Shown here one piece after another: positions 6,975 to 12,628 of a stretch of 19,419 nucleotides of DNA. Made by a program: the position numbers and the translations under genes. Below the pieces are notes generated by a model. That model had not been told where the DNA came from, searched no databases, and worked only from the letters and a program-made list of their open reading frames with translations. Where the stretch lies: the NCBI GenBank assembly GCA_002686465.1, contig NZCP01000043.1:1-19419 (forward strand), given 5' to 3'. Each line of letters opens with the position of its first letter. The first letter of the stretch is position 1. Origin of the DNA: Candidatus Woesebacteria bacterium. GTDB lineage: Bacteria > Patescibacteriota > Microgenomatia > UBA8517 > UBA10165.

Positions 6975-7062
6975 GGCTAGAGCGGTCGCCGAAGGCGACC
7001 GGTCACAGGTAAACCGCTTCGCGTGGCTCACGTAAGCGCGGGGCCAAGTCCTGTCGGGTCCA
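6975..7062 (+). pseudogene. GC-rich, tRNA-like 3' fragment with strong hairpins
   Basis: The last 27 nt (7038-7064) match the tRNA-Val 3' end at about 20 positions and end in the same GTCCACA. A T-arm-like stem GCGGG/CCTGT (7038-7042/7050-7054) closes a 7-nt loop GCCAAGT, which lacks the invariant TTC start. Upstream lie a perfect 7-bp hairpin GGTCGCC-GAA-GGCGACC (6984-7000) and a ~10-bp hairpin (7015-7038, CGCTT...AAGCG around CGTG-GCT-CACG). GGCTAGAGC (6975-6983) resembles a D-arm 3' half. No canonical cloverleaf results. It may be a decayed tRNA, part of a structured RNA, or an attachment-site-like repeat. Confidence 0.45.
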
Positions 7063-7068
7063 CAAGAA

Positions 7069-7851
7069 CTACTTTATACAAAAATAGCTTCCGATTAGTG
7101 TTAGTTCGGAAATAGTAAGATCGTCGGAGTAAAAAGCTGATGCTGTACCACCATCAAGATTTACAGCATCCTTAAACTCAACCCCGATTTCCTCCTCCAC
7201 TTTTAGAACTACTCCCGGCAAGTCGGCCAAATATGGACCTTGGATAAGAGACTCCTTGCCATAAAAGATCAAAAATACAATTTGATCTTCTTCTGTGGTG
7301 GCAACGACAACACGCCTTTCCTGCGCATCATTTTTAATCTTCAGCTCTGTCGACTGCCCATTTTCAAGTAAGATTGGACCCGACTGCAACCCAAATCTCA
7401 AGTCATCGAGTATATCAGTCGTAATATCGAGATTACCATCTTTTTTGACGGCAAAGATACCATCGAAAAGTGTACTATTAATCCTCTTGCTAACACTTTC
7501 CCCACCTGTTACAAAAAGCCCGATTGGCTGGTTTTCTTTTGTATAAAAACCACCGCTTACTAAATTTTGACATTTGTTTTGCTCCATCAAGGTCCTTGCA
7601 TTTCTTTGGGACTCCAAGTTGGAATGTAGAGAAATTTTAGAAGTATCGGCAACCTTAATCCAAGCGACTTTGAGAGCTAATCCACTAGACTCAAATTCAA
7701 AAACCTCTTTAGTAGAATCTATCTTGTCAATTCCAGATTGTGGAGATGGCGTGTCGAAAACAAGAAGGTCGCCCCCAAAAAAATCCCCTCTCCACAAAAC
7801 AAAAGCGGCAAGGCCAACTACAACTAAAAAACTTACAAATATCTTTTGCAC
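7069..7851 (-). CDS. Phosphodiester glycosidase (NAGPA-like) family protein, membrane-anchored
   Basis: The 260-aa protein starts with an N-terminal hydrophobic segment (residues 4-20, IFVSFLVVVGLAAFVLW), probably an uncleaved signal anchor. Its body then has the pattern of the NAGPA/phosphodiester-glycosidase family: SGGFYTKENQPIGL near 100-113, LFDGIFAV near 130, LQSGPILLENG near 155, RRVVVATTEEDQIVFL near 179 and NLDGGTASAFY near 235. It would act outside the membrane on a glycan or lipid-linked phosphodiester; the substrate is unknown. The start is GTG at 7851, directly abutting the peroxiredoxin TAA with AAGGGA just upstream, so the two genes form one minus-strand unit. No terminator is obvious before the convergent tRNA region. 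The family assignment is from motif memory. Confidence 0.82.
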   Translation of the reverse strand: MQKIFVSFLVVVGLAAFVLWRGDFFGGDLLVFDTPSPQSGIDKIDSTKEVFEFESSGLALKVAWIKVADTSKISLHSNLESQRNARTLMEQNKCQNLVSGGFYTKENQPIGLFVTGGESVSKRINSTLFDGIFAVKKDGNLDITTDILDDLRFGLQSGPILLENGQSTELKIKNDAQERRVVVATTEEDQIVFLIFYGKESLIQGPYLADLPGVVLKVEEEIGVEFKDAVNLDGGTASAFYSDDLTISELTLIGSYFCIK

Positions 7852-8322
7852 TTATCCCTTAAGCTGGGCAAGGTCTTTTAAGATCTCTTCAGCGTGTCCC
7901 TCTGGCTTTACATTTTCATAAATCTTGGCAATTTTACCTTTAGGATCAACTAAGAACGATGTTCGTAGTATCCCCATATACTCTCGCCCCATCATTTTCT
8001 TTCTTGCCCAAACTCCATATTTACCAAGTACTTTCTTTTCCTCATCTGCCAAAAGGGTGAAAGGCAAATCGTACTTTTCAGCAAACTTTTTGTGCCTCGC
8101 CGGAGAGTCGGCACTTATACCAACAACCTTAACATCCAATTTCCCAAACTCGGAAAAGTTATCGCGAATACCACAAGCCTCCTTTGTACAACCAGGAGTA
8201 TCATCCTTAGGGTAAAAATAGATTAAAACCCACTGTCCTCGGTAATCCGACAGTCTATGTTTTTTCTCATCCTGATCTGGCAATGCAAAGGAAGGAGAAG
8301 TTTGTCCAACTTTTAAGTCCAT
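7852..8322 (-). CDS. bcp: Thiol peroxidase/peroxiredoxin, BCP (PrxQ) type
   Basis: This 156-aa protein has the same length as E. coli BCP. It reduces hydroperoxides through the peroxidatic Cys45 and resolving Cys50 in TPGCTKEAC, within VLIYFYPKDDTPGCT. LPDQDEKKHRLSDYRGQWV at the N-terminus and RTSFLVDPKGKI near the end complete the family pattern. The start is set to ATG 8322 (MDLKVGQTSP) because a consensus TATAAT on the minus strand (8330-8335) ends exactly 7 nt upstream, predicting a leaderless mRNA. The longer open frame to 8586 would add a hydrophobic segment that is simply the antisense of the divergent DUF5665-like gene. It is cytoplasmic and leads a two-gene unit with the glycosidase-like gene. 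Its electron donor is probably thioredoxin (family knowledge). Confidence 0.95.
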   Translation of the reverse strand: MDLKVGQTSPSFALPDQDEKKHRLSDYRGQWVLIYFYPKDDTPGCTKEACGIRDNFSEFGKLDVKVVGISADSPARHKKFAEKYDLPFTLLADEEKKVLGKYGVWARKKMMGREYMGILRTSFLVDPKGKIAKIYENVKPEGHAEEILKDLAQLKG

Positions 8323-8329
8323 GTGTTGC

Positions 8330-8335
8330 ATTATA
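8330..8335 (-). promoter_or_regulatory. -10 element of the peroxiredoxin promoter (leaderless)
   Basis: ATTATA on the plus strand reads TATAAT on the minus strand and ends 7 nt before ATG 8322. It faces away from the -10 of the divergent gene, with 14 bp between the two hexamers. No consensus -35 is evident. Confidence 0.7.
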
Positions 8336-8349
8336 CCCCATTTTCCCAC

Positions 8350-8355
8350 TACAAT
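8350..8355 (+). promoter_or_regulatory. -10 element of the DUF5665-like gene promoter (leaderless)
   Basis: TACAAT ends exactly 7 nt before ATG 8363. TTGCAT (8326-8331), 18 bp upstream, could act as a weak -35; it overlaps the -10 of the opposite promoter. Confidence 0.6.
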
Positions 8356-8362
8356 AAAAAGA

Positions 8363-8605
8363 ATGGTTGAACCAATCACAAGAATAAACAGACCTATTAA
8401 GAAAATGCTTTGGCAGAATTTCCTCGGGGGAATAGCCTGGGGGCTTGGTGTTACCATAGGGCTATCTATAGTGTTCGCCTTGCTTGGGTACTTACTTACA
8501 CAAATCAATCTTGTTCCTGTTCTTGGGGATTTGACTTCCCAAGTTATAGAATTTGTGAATTCAAATAAAAACCAATCTCCAAGCATAAGACCATTTGAAC
8601 CATAG
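8363..8605 (+). CDS. Small membrane protein, DUF5665-like
   Basis: The 80-aa protein has a short basic N-terminus (ITRINRPIKK), one hydrophobic helix (residues ~22-46, with GGIAWGLGVTIGLSIVFALL) and then VPVLGDLTSQVIEFVN and a polar tail. The pattern N-F-L-x-G-x-A-x-G-L-G followed by a hydrophobic run and P-V-x-G resembles the DUF5665 domain, a family of unknown function; this is from memory. The start is ATG 8363 because its -10 ends 7 nt upstream. The longer in-frame start at 8321 would lie upstream of this promoter and overlap the peroxiredoxin start region. It diverges from the peroxiredoxin gene and precedes another membrane protein gene by 50 bp. Confidence 0.8.
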   Translation: MVEPITRINRPIKKMLWQNFLGGIAWGLGVTIGLSIVFALLGYLLTQINLVPVLGDLTSQVIEFVNSNKNQSPSIRPFEP

Positions 8606-8655
8606 TCTTATCGATTGACTTTCCAATTTATCTGTGAGACCATCGTTGTAGTAGT

Positions 8656-9036
8656 ATGTGGTGGAAAATCTACTTCTGGCTCGGCGCGATTTTTTTGGTA
8701 GCAGGGTTTATCTTCGTCTATGGCAAGCTGGAGGTGTGGAGTTTTGCTGACTGGTTTGAAATTGCCAGTGTTGTAATTGGTTTTATAGGGTTGTACGCTT
8801 ACGTCTACAAGAAAAATCTTTTGTCGAGTCAGTTCTGGAAAATCTTTTTCTGGGTCATTATTACTAGCTGGACGTTCAATTTGGTTTATATGTTTACTCC
8901 GCTAGAAGAAGCTCTTCAGTTACCTCGCTGGCTAACAAGCAGTTCGGTCCTTAATGAAACAGAACTGATAATTGCAATTTTGGCAAACTCTCCTCTCGCT
9001 TATGCGATTTATAGGTTAGGCCAAAAACGGTCTTGA
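8656..9036 (+). CDS. Predicted four-helix membrane protein of unknown function
   Basis: The 126-aa protein is not recognised. Four hydrophobic helices can be drawn at residues ~4-22 (YFWLGAIFLVAGFIFVY), ~33-52 (WFEIASVVIGFIGLYAYVY), ~60-80 (FWKIFFWVIITSWTFNLVYM) and ~102-120 (ELIIAILANSPLAYAIYRLG). There is a ~20-residue polar loop between helices 3 and 4 and a basic C-terminus (GQKRS). It is rich in Trp and Phe. The helices and clean coding statistics support a real gene. A possible promoter is TTGACT (8615-8620) with GACCAT 17 bp later, a poor -10; no Shine-Dalgarno is seen. It may be co-transcribed with the preceding small membrane protein gene 50 bp upstream. The 84-bp gap after it holds only the thrS promoter. 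Confidence 0.75.
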   Translation: MWWKIYFWLGAIFLVAGFIFVYGKLEVWSFADWFEIASVVIGFIGLYAYVYKKNLLSSQFWKIFFWVIITSWTFNLVYMFTPLEEALQLPRWLTSSSVLNETELIIAILANSPLAYAIYRLGQKRS

Positions 9037-9103
9037 GCAGGCTTGTCTCTGTGAAACACCTTTCGAGCCTTAATTTACTCCTGATTGCCTCAAGCCGCCA
9101 TTA

Positions 9104-9120
9104 GCTGATACAATATCAGC
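9104..9120 (+). promoter_or_regulatory. Perfect 7-3-7 inverted repeat covering the thrS -10 and start (possible operator)
   Basis: GCTGATA-CAA-TATCAGC is a perfect inverted repeat that abuts ATG 9121 and contains the extended -10. Because the mRNA would begin at about the ATG, the repeat would act as DNA rather than as an RNA hairpin. Confidence 0.5.
9106..9114 (+). promoter_or_regulatory. Extended -10 promoter of thrS (leaderless)
   Basis: TGA-TACAAT (hexamer 9109-9114) ends 6 nt before ATG 9121. No consensus -35 or Shine-Dalgarno is present. Confidence 0.65.
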
Positions 9121-10350
9121 ATGGCTAAAACAAACTCAAAAGACCATCGAGAAATTGGTCGCGAGCTTGATCTGTTTTCCATTTCTGATCTGGTTGGTAC
9201 CGGACTCCCCCTGTTTTCCCCAAAAGGGGCAACTCTGAGACGGCTTGTCGAAGAGTATATGTATAATCTTCTGGAGAAATATGGTTATGAGCATGTCTGG
9301 ATTCCGCACATAGCCAGGAAAAAACTATACGAAGTATCGGGACACTTAGAAAAGTTTACAGAAGACATGTTTCCAATCATGAAATCTAAAGGGAGGGAAT
9401 ATGTCCTGAAGGGTATGAACTGTCCACATCACATCTTAATCTTTGCAAGACATCCAATAAGCTACAGGGAAATGCCCCAACGCTACGCAGAAACAACAAC
9501 AGTCTATCGGTCTGAACAGTCTGGAGAGCTAGGTGGATTGACCAGAGTACTGTCAATCACGCAAGACGATGCTCATATCTTTTGTCGAAAAGACCAAGTA
9601 AAAGATGAGTTTAAAAAGGCTTTAGAGATTAACGAGCAAATGCTCAAGGATTTTGGATTCAAAAAGTACTGGGTTCGGTTGTCACTTTGGGACCCTAAAA
9701 GCAAAAATAAATACCTAGGTGATGAAAAAGTGTGGGAAGAGATGCAAAGGCTTATGAGAGATCTCTTAAAGGAAACAAAAACACCATTTAAGGAAGCAAA
9801 AGGGGAAGCCGCATTTTATGGACCAAAACTGGACTTGATGGCTGTTGACTCACAGTCACGAGAATGGCAAATGTCAACTATTCAGCTTGACTTTAATTTA
9901 CCCAAGAGGTTCAAAATATCTTATGTAGGGGAAGATGGAAAAGGGCACCAGCCATATATGATCCACAGAGCTACTCTCGGGTCAGTGGAGCGTTTTCTAG
10001 GCGTCTGGATAGAACACGTTCAAGGGAACATGCCTGTTTGGCTTGCACCAGTACAGGCCGTTGTAATCCCAGTCACAGACAAAAGCGATAAATACGCACA
10101 AAGCGTACTGCAAAAGCTAAAAGACTCCGGATTGAGAGCTGAAGTCGATAATCGCTCAGAAACCCTCCAAGCACGCATTAGAGACGCACAACTGCAAAAA
10201 GTACCATATATGCTAATCGTCGGCGATAAAGAGGAAAAAGGTAAAACTGTGGCATTAAGATTGCGCACAGGAGAGGACAAAGGATCTGTTAAACTTGGCG
10301 ATTTTGTTAAAAACACCCAAAAAATCGTTGCAGGCAAGCATGATCTATGA
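9121..10350 (+). CDS. thrS: Threonyl-tRNA synthetase, catalytic plus anticodon-binding domains only
   Basis: ThrRS charges tRNA-Thr. The 409-aa protein (E. coli: 642) begins directly at the class II catalytic core: HREIGRELDLFSISD, then LPLFSPKGATLRRLVEEYMY. The zinc ligands are visible as Cys101 (GMNCPHH), His152 (DDAHIF) and His282 (MIHRATLGS), with spacing close to the E. coli trio. Motif 2 (AETTTVYRSEQSGELGGLTR) and motif 3 (GSVERFLGVWIEH) are intact. Residues ~307-405 form the HGTP anticodon-binding domain (WLAPVQAVVIP onward). The N-terminal TGS and serine-editing domains are absent, and no upstream frame could encode them because the promoter abuts the ATG. The TGA stop overlaps the extended -10 before infC, 22 bp away. 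Confidence 0.95.
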   Translation: MAKTNSKDHREIGRELDLFSISDLVGTGLPLFSPKGATLRRLVEEYMYNLLEKYGYEHVWIPHIARKKLYEVSGHLEKFTEDMFPIMKSKGREYVLKGMNCPHHILIFARHPISYREMPQRYAETTTVYRSEQSGELGGLTRVLSITQDDAHIFCRKDQVKDEFKKALEINEQMLKDFGFKKYWVRLSLWDPKSKNKYLGDEKVWEEMQRLMRDLLKETKTPFKEAKGEAAFYGPKLDLMAVDSQSREWQMSTIQLDFNLPKRFKISYVGEDGKGHQPYMIHRATLGSVERFLGVWIEHVQGNMPVWLAPVQAVVIPVTDKSDKYAQSVLQKLKDSGLRAEVDNRSETLQARIRDAQLQKVPYMLIVGDKEEKGKTVALRLRTGEDKGSVKLGDFVKNTQKIVAGKHDL

Positions 10351-10356
10351 TACTAT
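10348..10356 (+). promoter_or_regulatory. Possible extended -10 promoter for infC, overlapping the thrS stop
   Basis: TGA-TACTAT: the TGA is the thrS stop codon and TACTAT (10351-10356) is a 5/6 match to the -10 consensus. The predicted start near 10363 leaves a ~9-nt leader before the TTG start of infC. Confidence 0.45.
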
Positions 10357-10372
10357 TTAGGTTGAAATAGCC

Positions 10373-10972
10373 TTGGGTAAAAAGAAAAGAATAAAAAGAA
10401 GAGAAACTTACTGGCGCACAAACCAGAATATTCGTGCTCCGCGCTTAAGAGTAATTGATTCTGAGAATAAACAACTTGGAATTTTTACGTTTGAAGAAGC
10501 ACTGAAGAGGGCGCAGAAAGATGGGCTTGATCTTGTTGAGATCGCAGCCAAAGCGAATCCGCCAGTTGCAAAGATAATTGACTTTGCGAAGTTCAAATAT
10601 CAACAAGAAAAAAGGGAACGAGAGAGCAGACGTAAAGAGCGGCGCGGAACTGATCAAAAAGAGATTTGGCTAACCCCATTTATGGGGGATAACGACTACC
10701 AGGTTCGTCTTGGACGCATCAAAGAGTTTTTGGGTGAAGGGCATAAAGTACGCGTAACTGTACGCTTTAAGGGCCGACAAATGGGCCACAAAGAGTTTGG
10801 TTACAAGATGACTAAAAAGGTTGTGGAGGATACTAAAAATACAGCTAGAGTAGATCAACAACCGAAATTTTTAGGAAGACAACTACTAATGACTATTACT
10901 CCAAGCACAGAGAGTAAGAAGGAGGAAAAAAGTGAAACAAAAGAAGACAAAGTTAAGCAAAGCTTGTCTTAA
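10373..10972 (+). CDS. infC: Translation initiation factor IF-3
   Basis: IF-3 binds the 30S subunit, prevents premature 50S joining and checks the start codon. The 199-aa protein has the N-domain (NQNIRAPRLRVIDSENKQLG, then LDLVEIAAKANPPVAKIIDF with KFKYQQEKR) and the C-domain (KEIWLTPFMGDNDYQVRLGR, then VRFKGRQMGHKEFG). A charged Lys/Glu tail extends past the usual end (~residue 180). The start is TTG 10373, the only standard initiation codon between the in-frame stop at 10358-10360 and the conserved region. A non-ATG start fits the well-known use of rare start codons by infC, through which IF-3 represses its own translation; whether this applies here is inference. Gene order thrS-infC-rpmI-rplT is the classical one. 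Confidence 0.96.
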   Translation: MGKKKRIKRRETYWRTNQNIRAPRLRVIDSENKQLGIFTFEEALKRAQKDGLDLVEIAAKANPPVAKIIDFAKFKYQQEKRERESRRKERRGTDQKEIWLTPFMGDNDYQVRLGRIKEFLGEGHKVRVTVRFKGRQMGHKEFGYKMTKKVVEDTKNTARVDQQPKFLGRQLLMTITPSTESKKEEKSETKEDKVKQSLS

Positions 10973-10985
10973 GTCATAAATATAT

Positions 10986-11192
10986 ATGAAAAGGGTTAAG
11001 ATGAAGGTAAGAAAATCAGTATCTCGGCGTATTAAGGTTACTGCCGGAGGAAAGCTGTTACGTCGTAGAAGCTTTGCAAGACACCTAAAAGCAGGAAAGA
11101 AAAAAGGTAGGATACGCAATCTCAAGCGCGGAATCCAAGTGAAGGGAAGTCTAGAAAAGAAACTACGAAATGTAATGGGAGTGGGTAATTGA
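10986..11192 (+). CDS. rpmI: 50S ribosomal protein L35
   Basis: The 68-aa, very basic protein has the L35 pattern: RRIKVTAGGKLLRRRSFARHL, then a KKKGR-type cluster and a final helix (SLEKKLRNVM). The start is uncertain. ATG 10986 gives 68 aa, while ATG 11001 (MKVRKSV...) gives 63 aa, has a GGG-containing Shine-Dalgarno-like stretch before it, and is also close to the usual 64-65 aa. It starts 13 bp after infC and ends 1 bp before rplT, so it is clearly in the same operon. In E. coli L20 represses this operon at rpmI; no equivalent RNA structure could be recognised by eye here. Confidence 0.92.
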   Translation: MKRVKMKVRKSVSRRIKVTAGGKLLRRRSFARHLKAGKKKGRIRNLKRGIQVKGSLEKKLRNVMGVGN

Positions 11193-11193
11193 C

Positions 11194-11535
11194 ATGCCAA
11201 GAGTTAAAGGTCACAGCCAGAGAAAACACAAAAAAGTCTTAAAGCTGGCAAAAGGTTATCGCGCGGCGGCAAGCAGCCGGTTTAAGGCTGCAAACGAGGC
11301 GGTACTTCATGCTGGCCAATATGCCTACATTGGAAGGAAGCAAAAACGGCGTAATATACGAAAATTGTGGATTCAAAGGCTTAATGCGGCAGTCCGCGAG
11401 CATGATGTGTCCTACAGTAAGTTCATTGCAGGTCTCCGGGGTGCCAAAATTGAGTTGGATCGCAAGATTTTAGCCGATATAGCAGTCAATGACCCAGAGA
11501 CCTTTAGTAAGATAGTTGAAAAGGCAAAGACCTAA
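11194..11535 (+). CDS. rplT: 50S ribosomal protein L20
   Basis: The 113-aa protein matches L20 from end to end: MPRVKGHSQRKHKKVLKLAK, GYRAAASSRFKAANEAVLHA, YIGRKQKRRNIRKLWIQRLN, then YSKFIAGLRGAKIELDRKIL and LADIAVNDPETFSKIVEKAK. L20 is an early assembly protein of the 50S subunit. It usually starts MARVK; here MPRVK. The ATG is 1 bp after the rpmI stop. A strong intrinsic terminator 25 bp downstream ends the thrS-infC-rpmI-rplT unit. Confidence 0.97.
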   Translation: MPRVKGHSQRKHKKVLKLAKGYRAAASSRFKAANEAVLHAGQYAYIGRKQKRRNIRKLWIQRLNAAVREHDVSYSKFIAGLRGAKIELDRKILADIAVNDPETFSKIVEKAKT

Positions 11536-11560
11536 AAAGGTTTTACTCTCTCAACTACCG

Positions 11561-11584
11561 AAAGGCCCCACCGGGGCCTTTCTT
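11561..11584 (+). terminator. Rho-independent terminator after rplT
   Basis: AAAGGCCCC-ACC-GGGGCCTTT (11561-11581) is a perfect 9-bp stem with a 3-nt loop followed by CTT; the T-rich stretch is TTTCTT. It is flanked by the rplT stop and by the pheS promoter, which begins 2 bp later. Confidence 0.92.
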
Positions 11585-11585
11585 G

Positions 11586-11591
11586 TATAAT
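11586..11591 (+). promoter_or_regulatory. -10 element of the pheS promoter (leaderless)
   Basis: A consensus TATAAT ends 7 nt before ATG 11599. The position of a -35 would fall inside the rplT terminator stem and has no consensus there. Confidence 0.7.
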
Positions 11592-11598
11592 AAACTAT

Positions 11599-12627
11599 AT
11601 GGAAAACCGTATACAAAATCTTAAAAACCAAGCGTTGGCACAAATTATAGATGCTGACATAGAAGAACTTGAGGGTTTGAGAACTAACTATCTTGGTCGC
11701 CGGGGAGAACTCAACAAAATACTTCGTGAGATACAAGATCTACCAGCTAAGAAGCGGCCTATTATTGGTCAGATTGTGAATGACGCCAAAAAAGCAATAG
11801 AGCGAGCGATTGACGAAAAGCATGGAAAACTCCAAGAGGGGACAGGCAAGACAAAATGGTTTGACCCCACAGTTCCCGGCAATAAACCACAAATAGGACA
11901 CCTCCATCTTGTTACACAAGCGGTCGAGGAAATATCAAAGACTTTTGAAAAAATAGGTTTTGTAAGAGTTCGCTATCCCGAAGTCGAATGGGATTGGTTT
12001 GCCTTCGAATCTCTCAACATGCCAAAAGATCATCCTGCACGAGATGAATGGGAAACGTTTTTTGTGGGTACGCCGCCGCATTCTAAGTACGGGCAAATGG
12101 TTTTAACCCCACACACATCCTCCGGACAAATCAGAGAAATGACGCGGGTTAAAAACCCCCCGATTCGAATGCTTAATATTGCCAAAACCTACCGACGACA
12201 ATCGGATGTTGCCCATATTCCAATGTTTCACCAATTTGAAGGATTAGTTGTCGACAAAGAAATATCAGTAGTCCATCTAAAAGGAACTCTAGATTATTTT
12301 GCAAGATCTTTCTTTGGCCCAAAACGCAAAATACGACTGCGACCCTTCCATTTTCAATTTACAGAACCGTCCTTTGAGTTCGACATTTCTTGTGATATTT
12401 GCCAAGGTCGCGGTTGTAAATTGTGTAAGGCCGGTTGGCTAGAGCTAGGTGGAGCTGGGATGGTTCACCCACAAGTCTTGAAAAATGGGGGAATAGATCC
12501 CAAACACTATACTGGATTTGCCTTCGGCGCTGGATTAGAAAGAAGCTTTATGATGAAATCTGGGTTAAAGATTGACGATGTTCGAACACTTTACAGTTCT
12601 GATTTAAGATTTCTACGACAGTTCTAA
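11599..12627 (+). CDS. pheS: Phenylalanyl-tRNA synthetase alpha subunit
   Basis: The 342-aa protein has the N-terminal tRNA-binding coiled coil (residues ~1-85, including LRTNYLGRRGELNKILREI) and the class II catalytic domain: LNMPKDHPARDEWETFF, LTPHTSSGQIREM, motif 2 with IPMFHQFEGLVVDK, the Cys-rich CDICQGRGCKLCKAGWLE, and motif 3 with GFAFGAGLERSFMMKSG and DDVRTLYSSDLRFL. Length and domain order are those of a bacterial PheS. It forms the heterotetramer with PheT, encoded 1 bp downstream. The ATG is supported by the -10 element 7 nt upstream. Confidence 0.97.
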   Translation: MENRIQNLKNQALAQIIDADIEELEGLRTNYLGRRGELNKILREIQDLPAKKRPIIGQIVNDAKKAIERAIDEKHGKLQEGTGKTKWFDPTVPGNKPQIGHLHLVTQAVEEISKTFEKIGFVRVRYPEVEWDWFAFESLNMPKDHPARDEWETFFVGTPPHSKYGQMVLTPHTSSGQIREMTRVKNPPIRMLNIAKTYRRQSDVAHIPMFHQFEGLVVDKEISVVHLKGTLDYFARSFFGPKRKIRLRPFHFQFTEPSFEFDISCDICQGRGCKLCKAGWLELGGAGMVHPQVLKNGGIDPKHYTGFAFGAGLERSFMMKSGLKIDDVRTLYSSDLRFLRQF

Positions 12628-12628
12628 A

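Noticed and set aside
6975..7062. A second functional tRNA, possibly with GAA anticodon in the hairpin 6984-7000
   Set aside because: Position 33 is C rather than T, the 5' acceptor and D-stem strands are missing locally, and the T loop lacks TTC. A normal tRNA cannot be supported.
6799..7062. tmRNA, with paired tRNA-like ends
   Set aside because: At ~264 nt it is too short, there is no tag-peptide frame ending in an Ala-rich degron, and it contains a complete tRNA.
7574..7921. 115-aa plus-strand open frame
   Set aside because: It is antisense to the glycosidase-like and peroxiredoxin genes, whose identities are supported by motifs.
8323..8586. N-terminal extension of the peroxiredoxin frame containing a hydrophobic segment
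   Set aside because: It is the antisense of the DUF5665-like gene, lies upstream of a consensus -10, and starting at 8322 gives the standard 156-aa BCP length.
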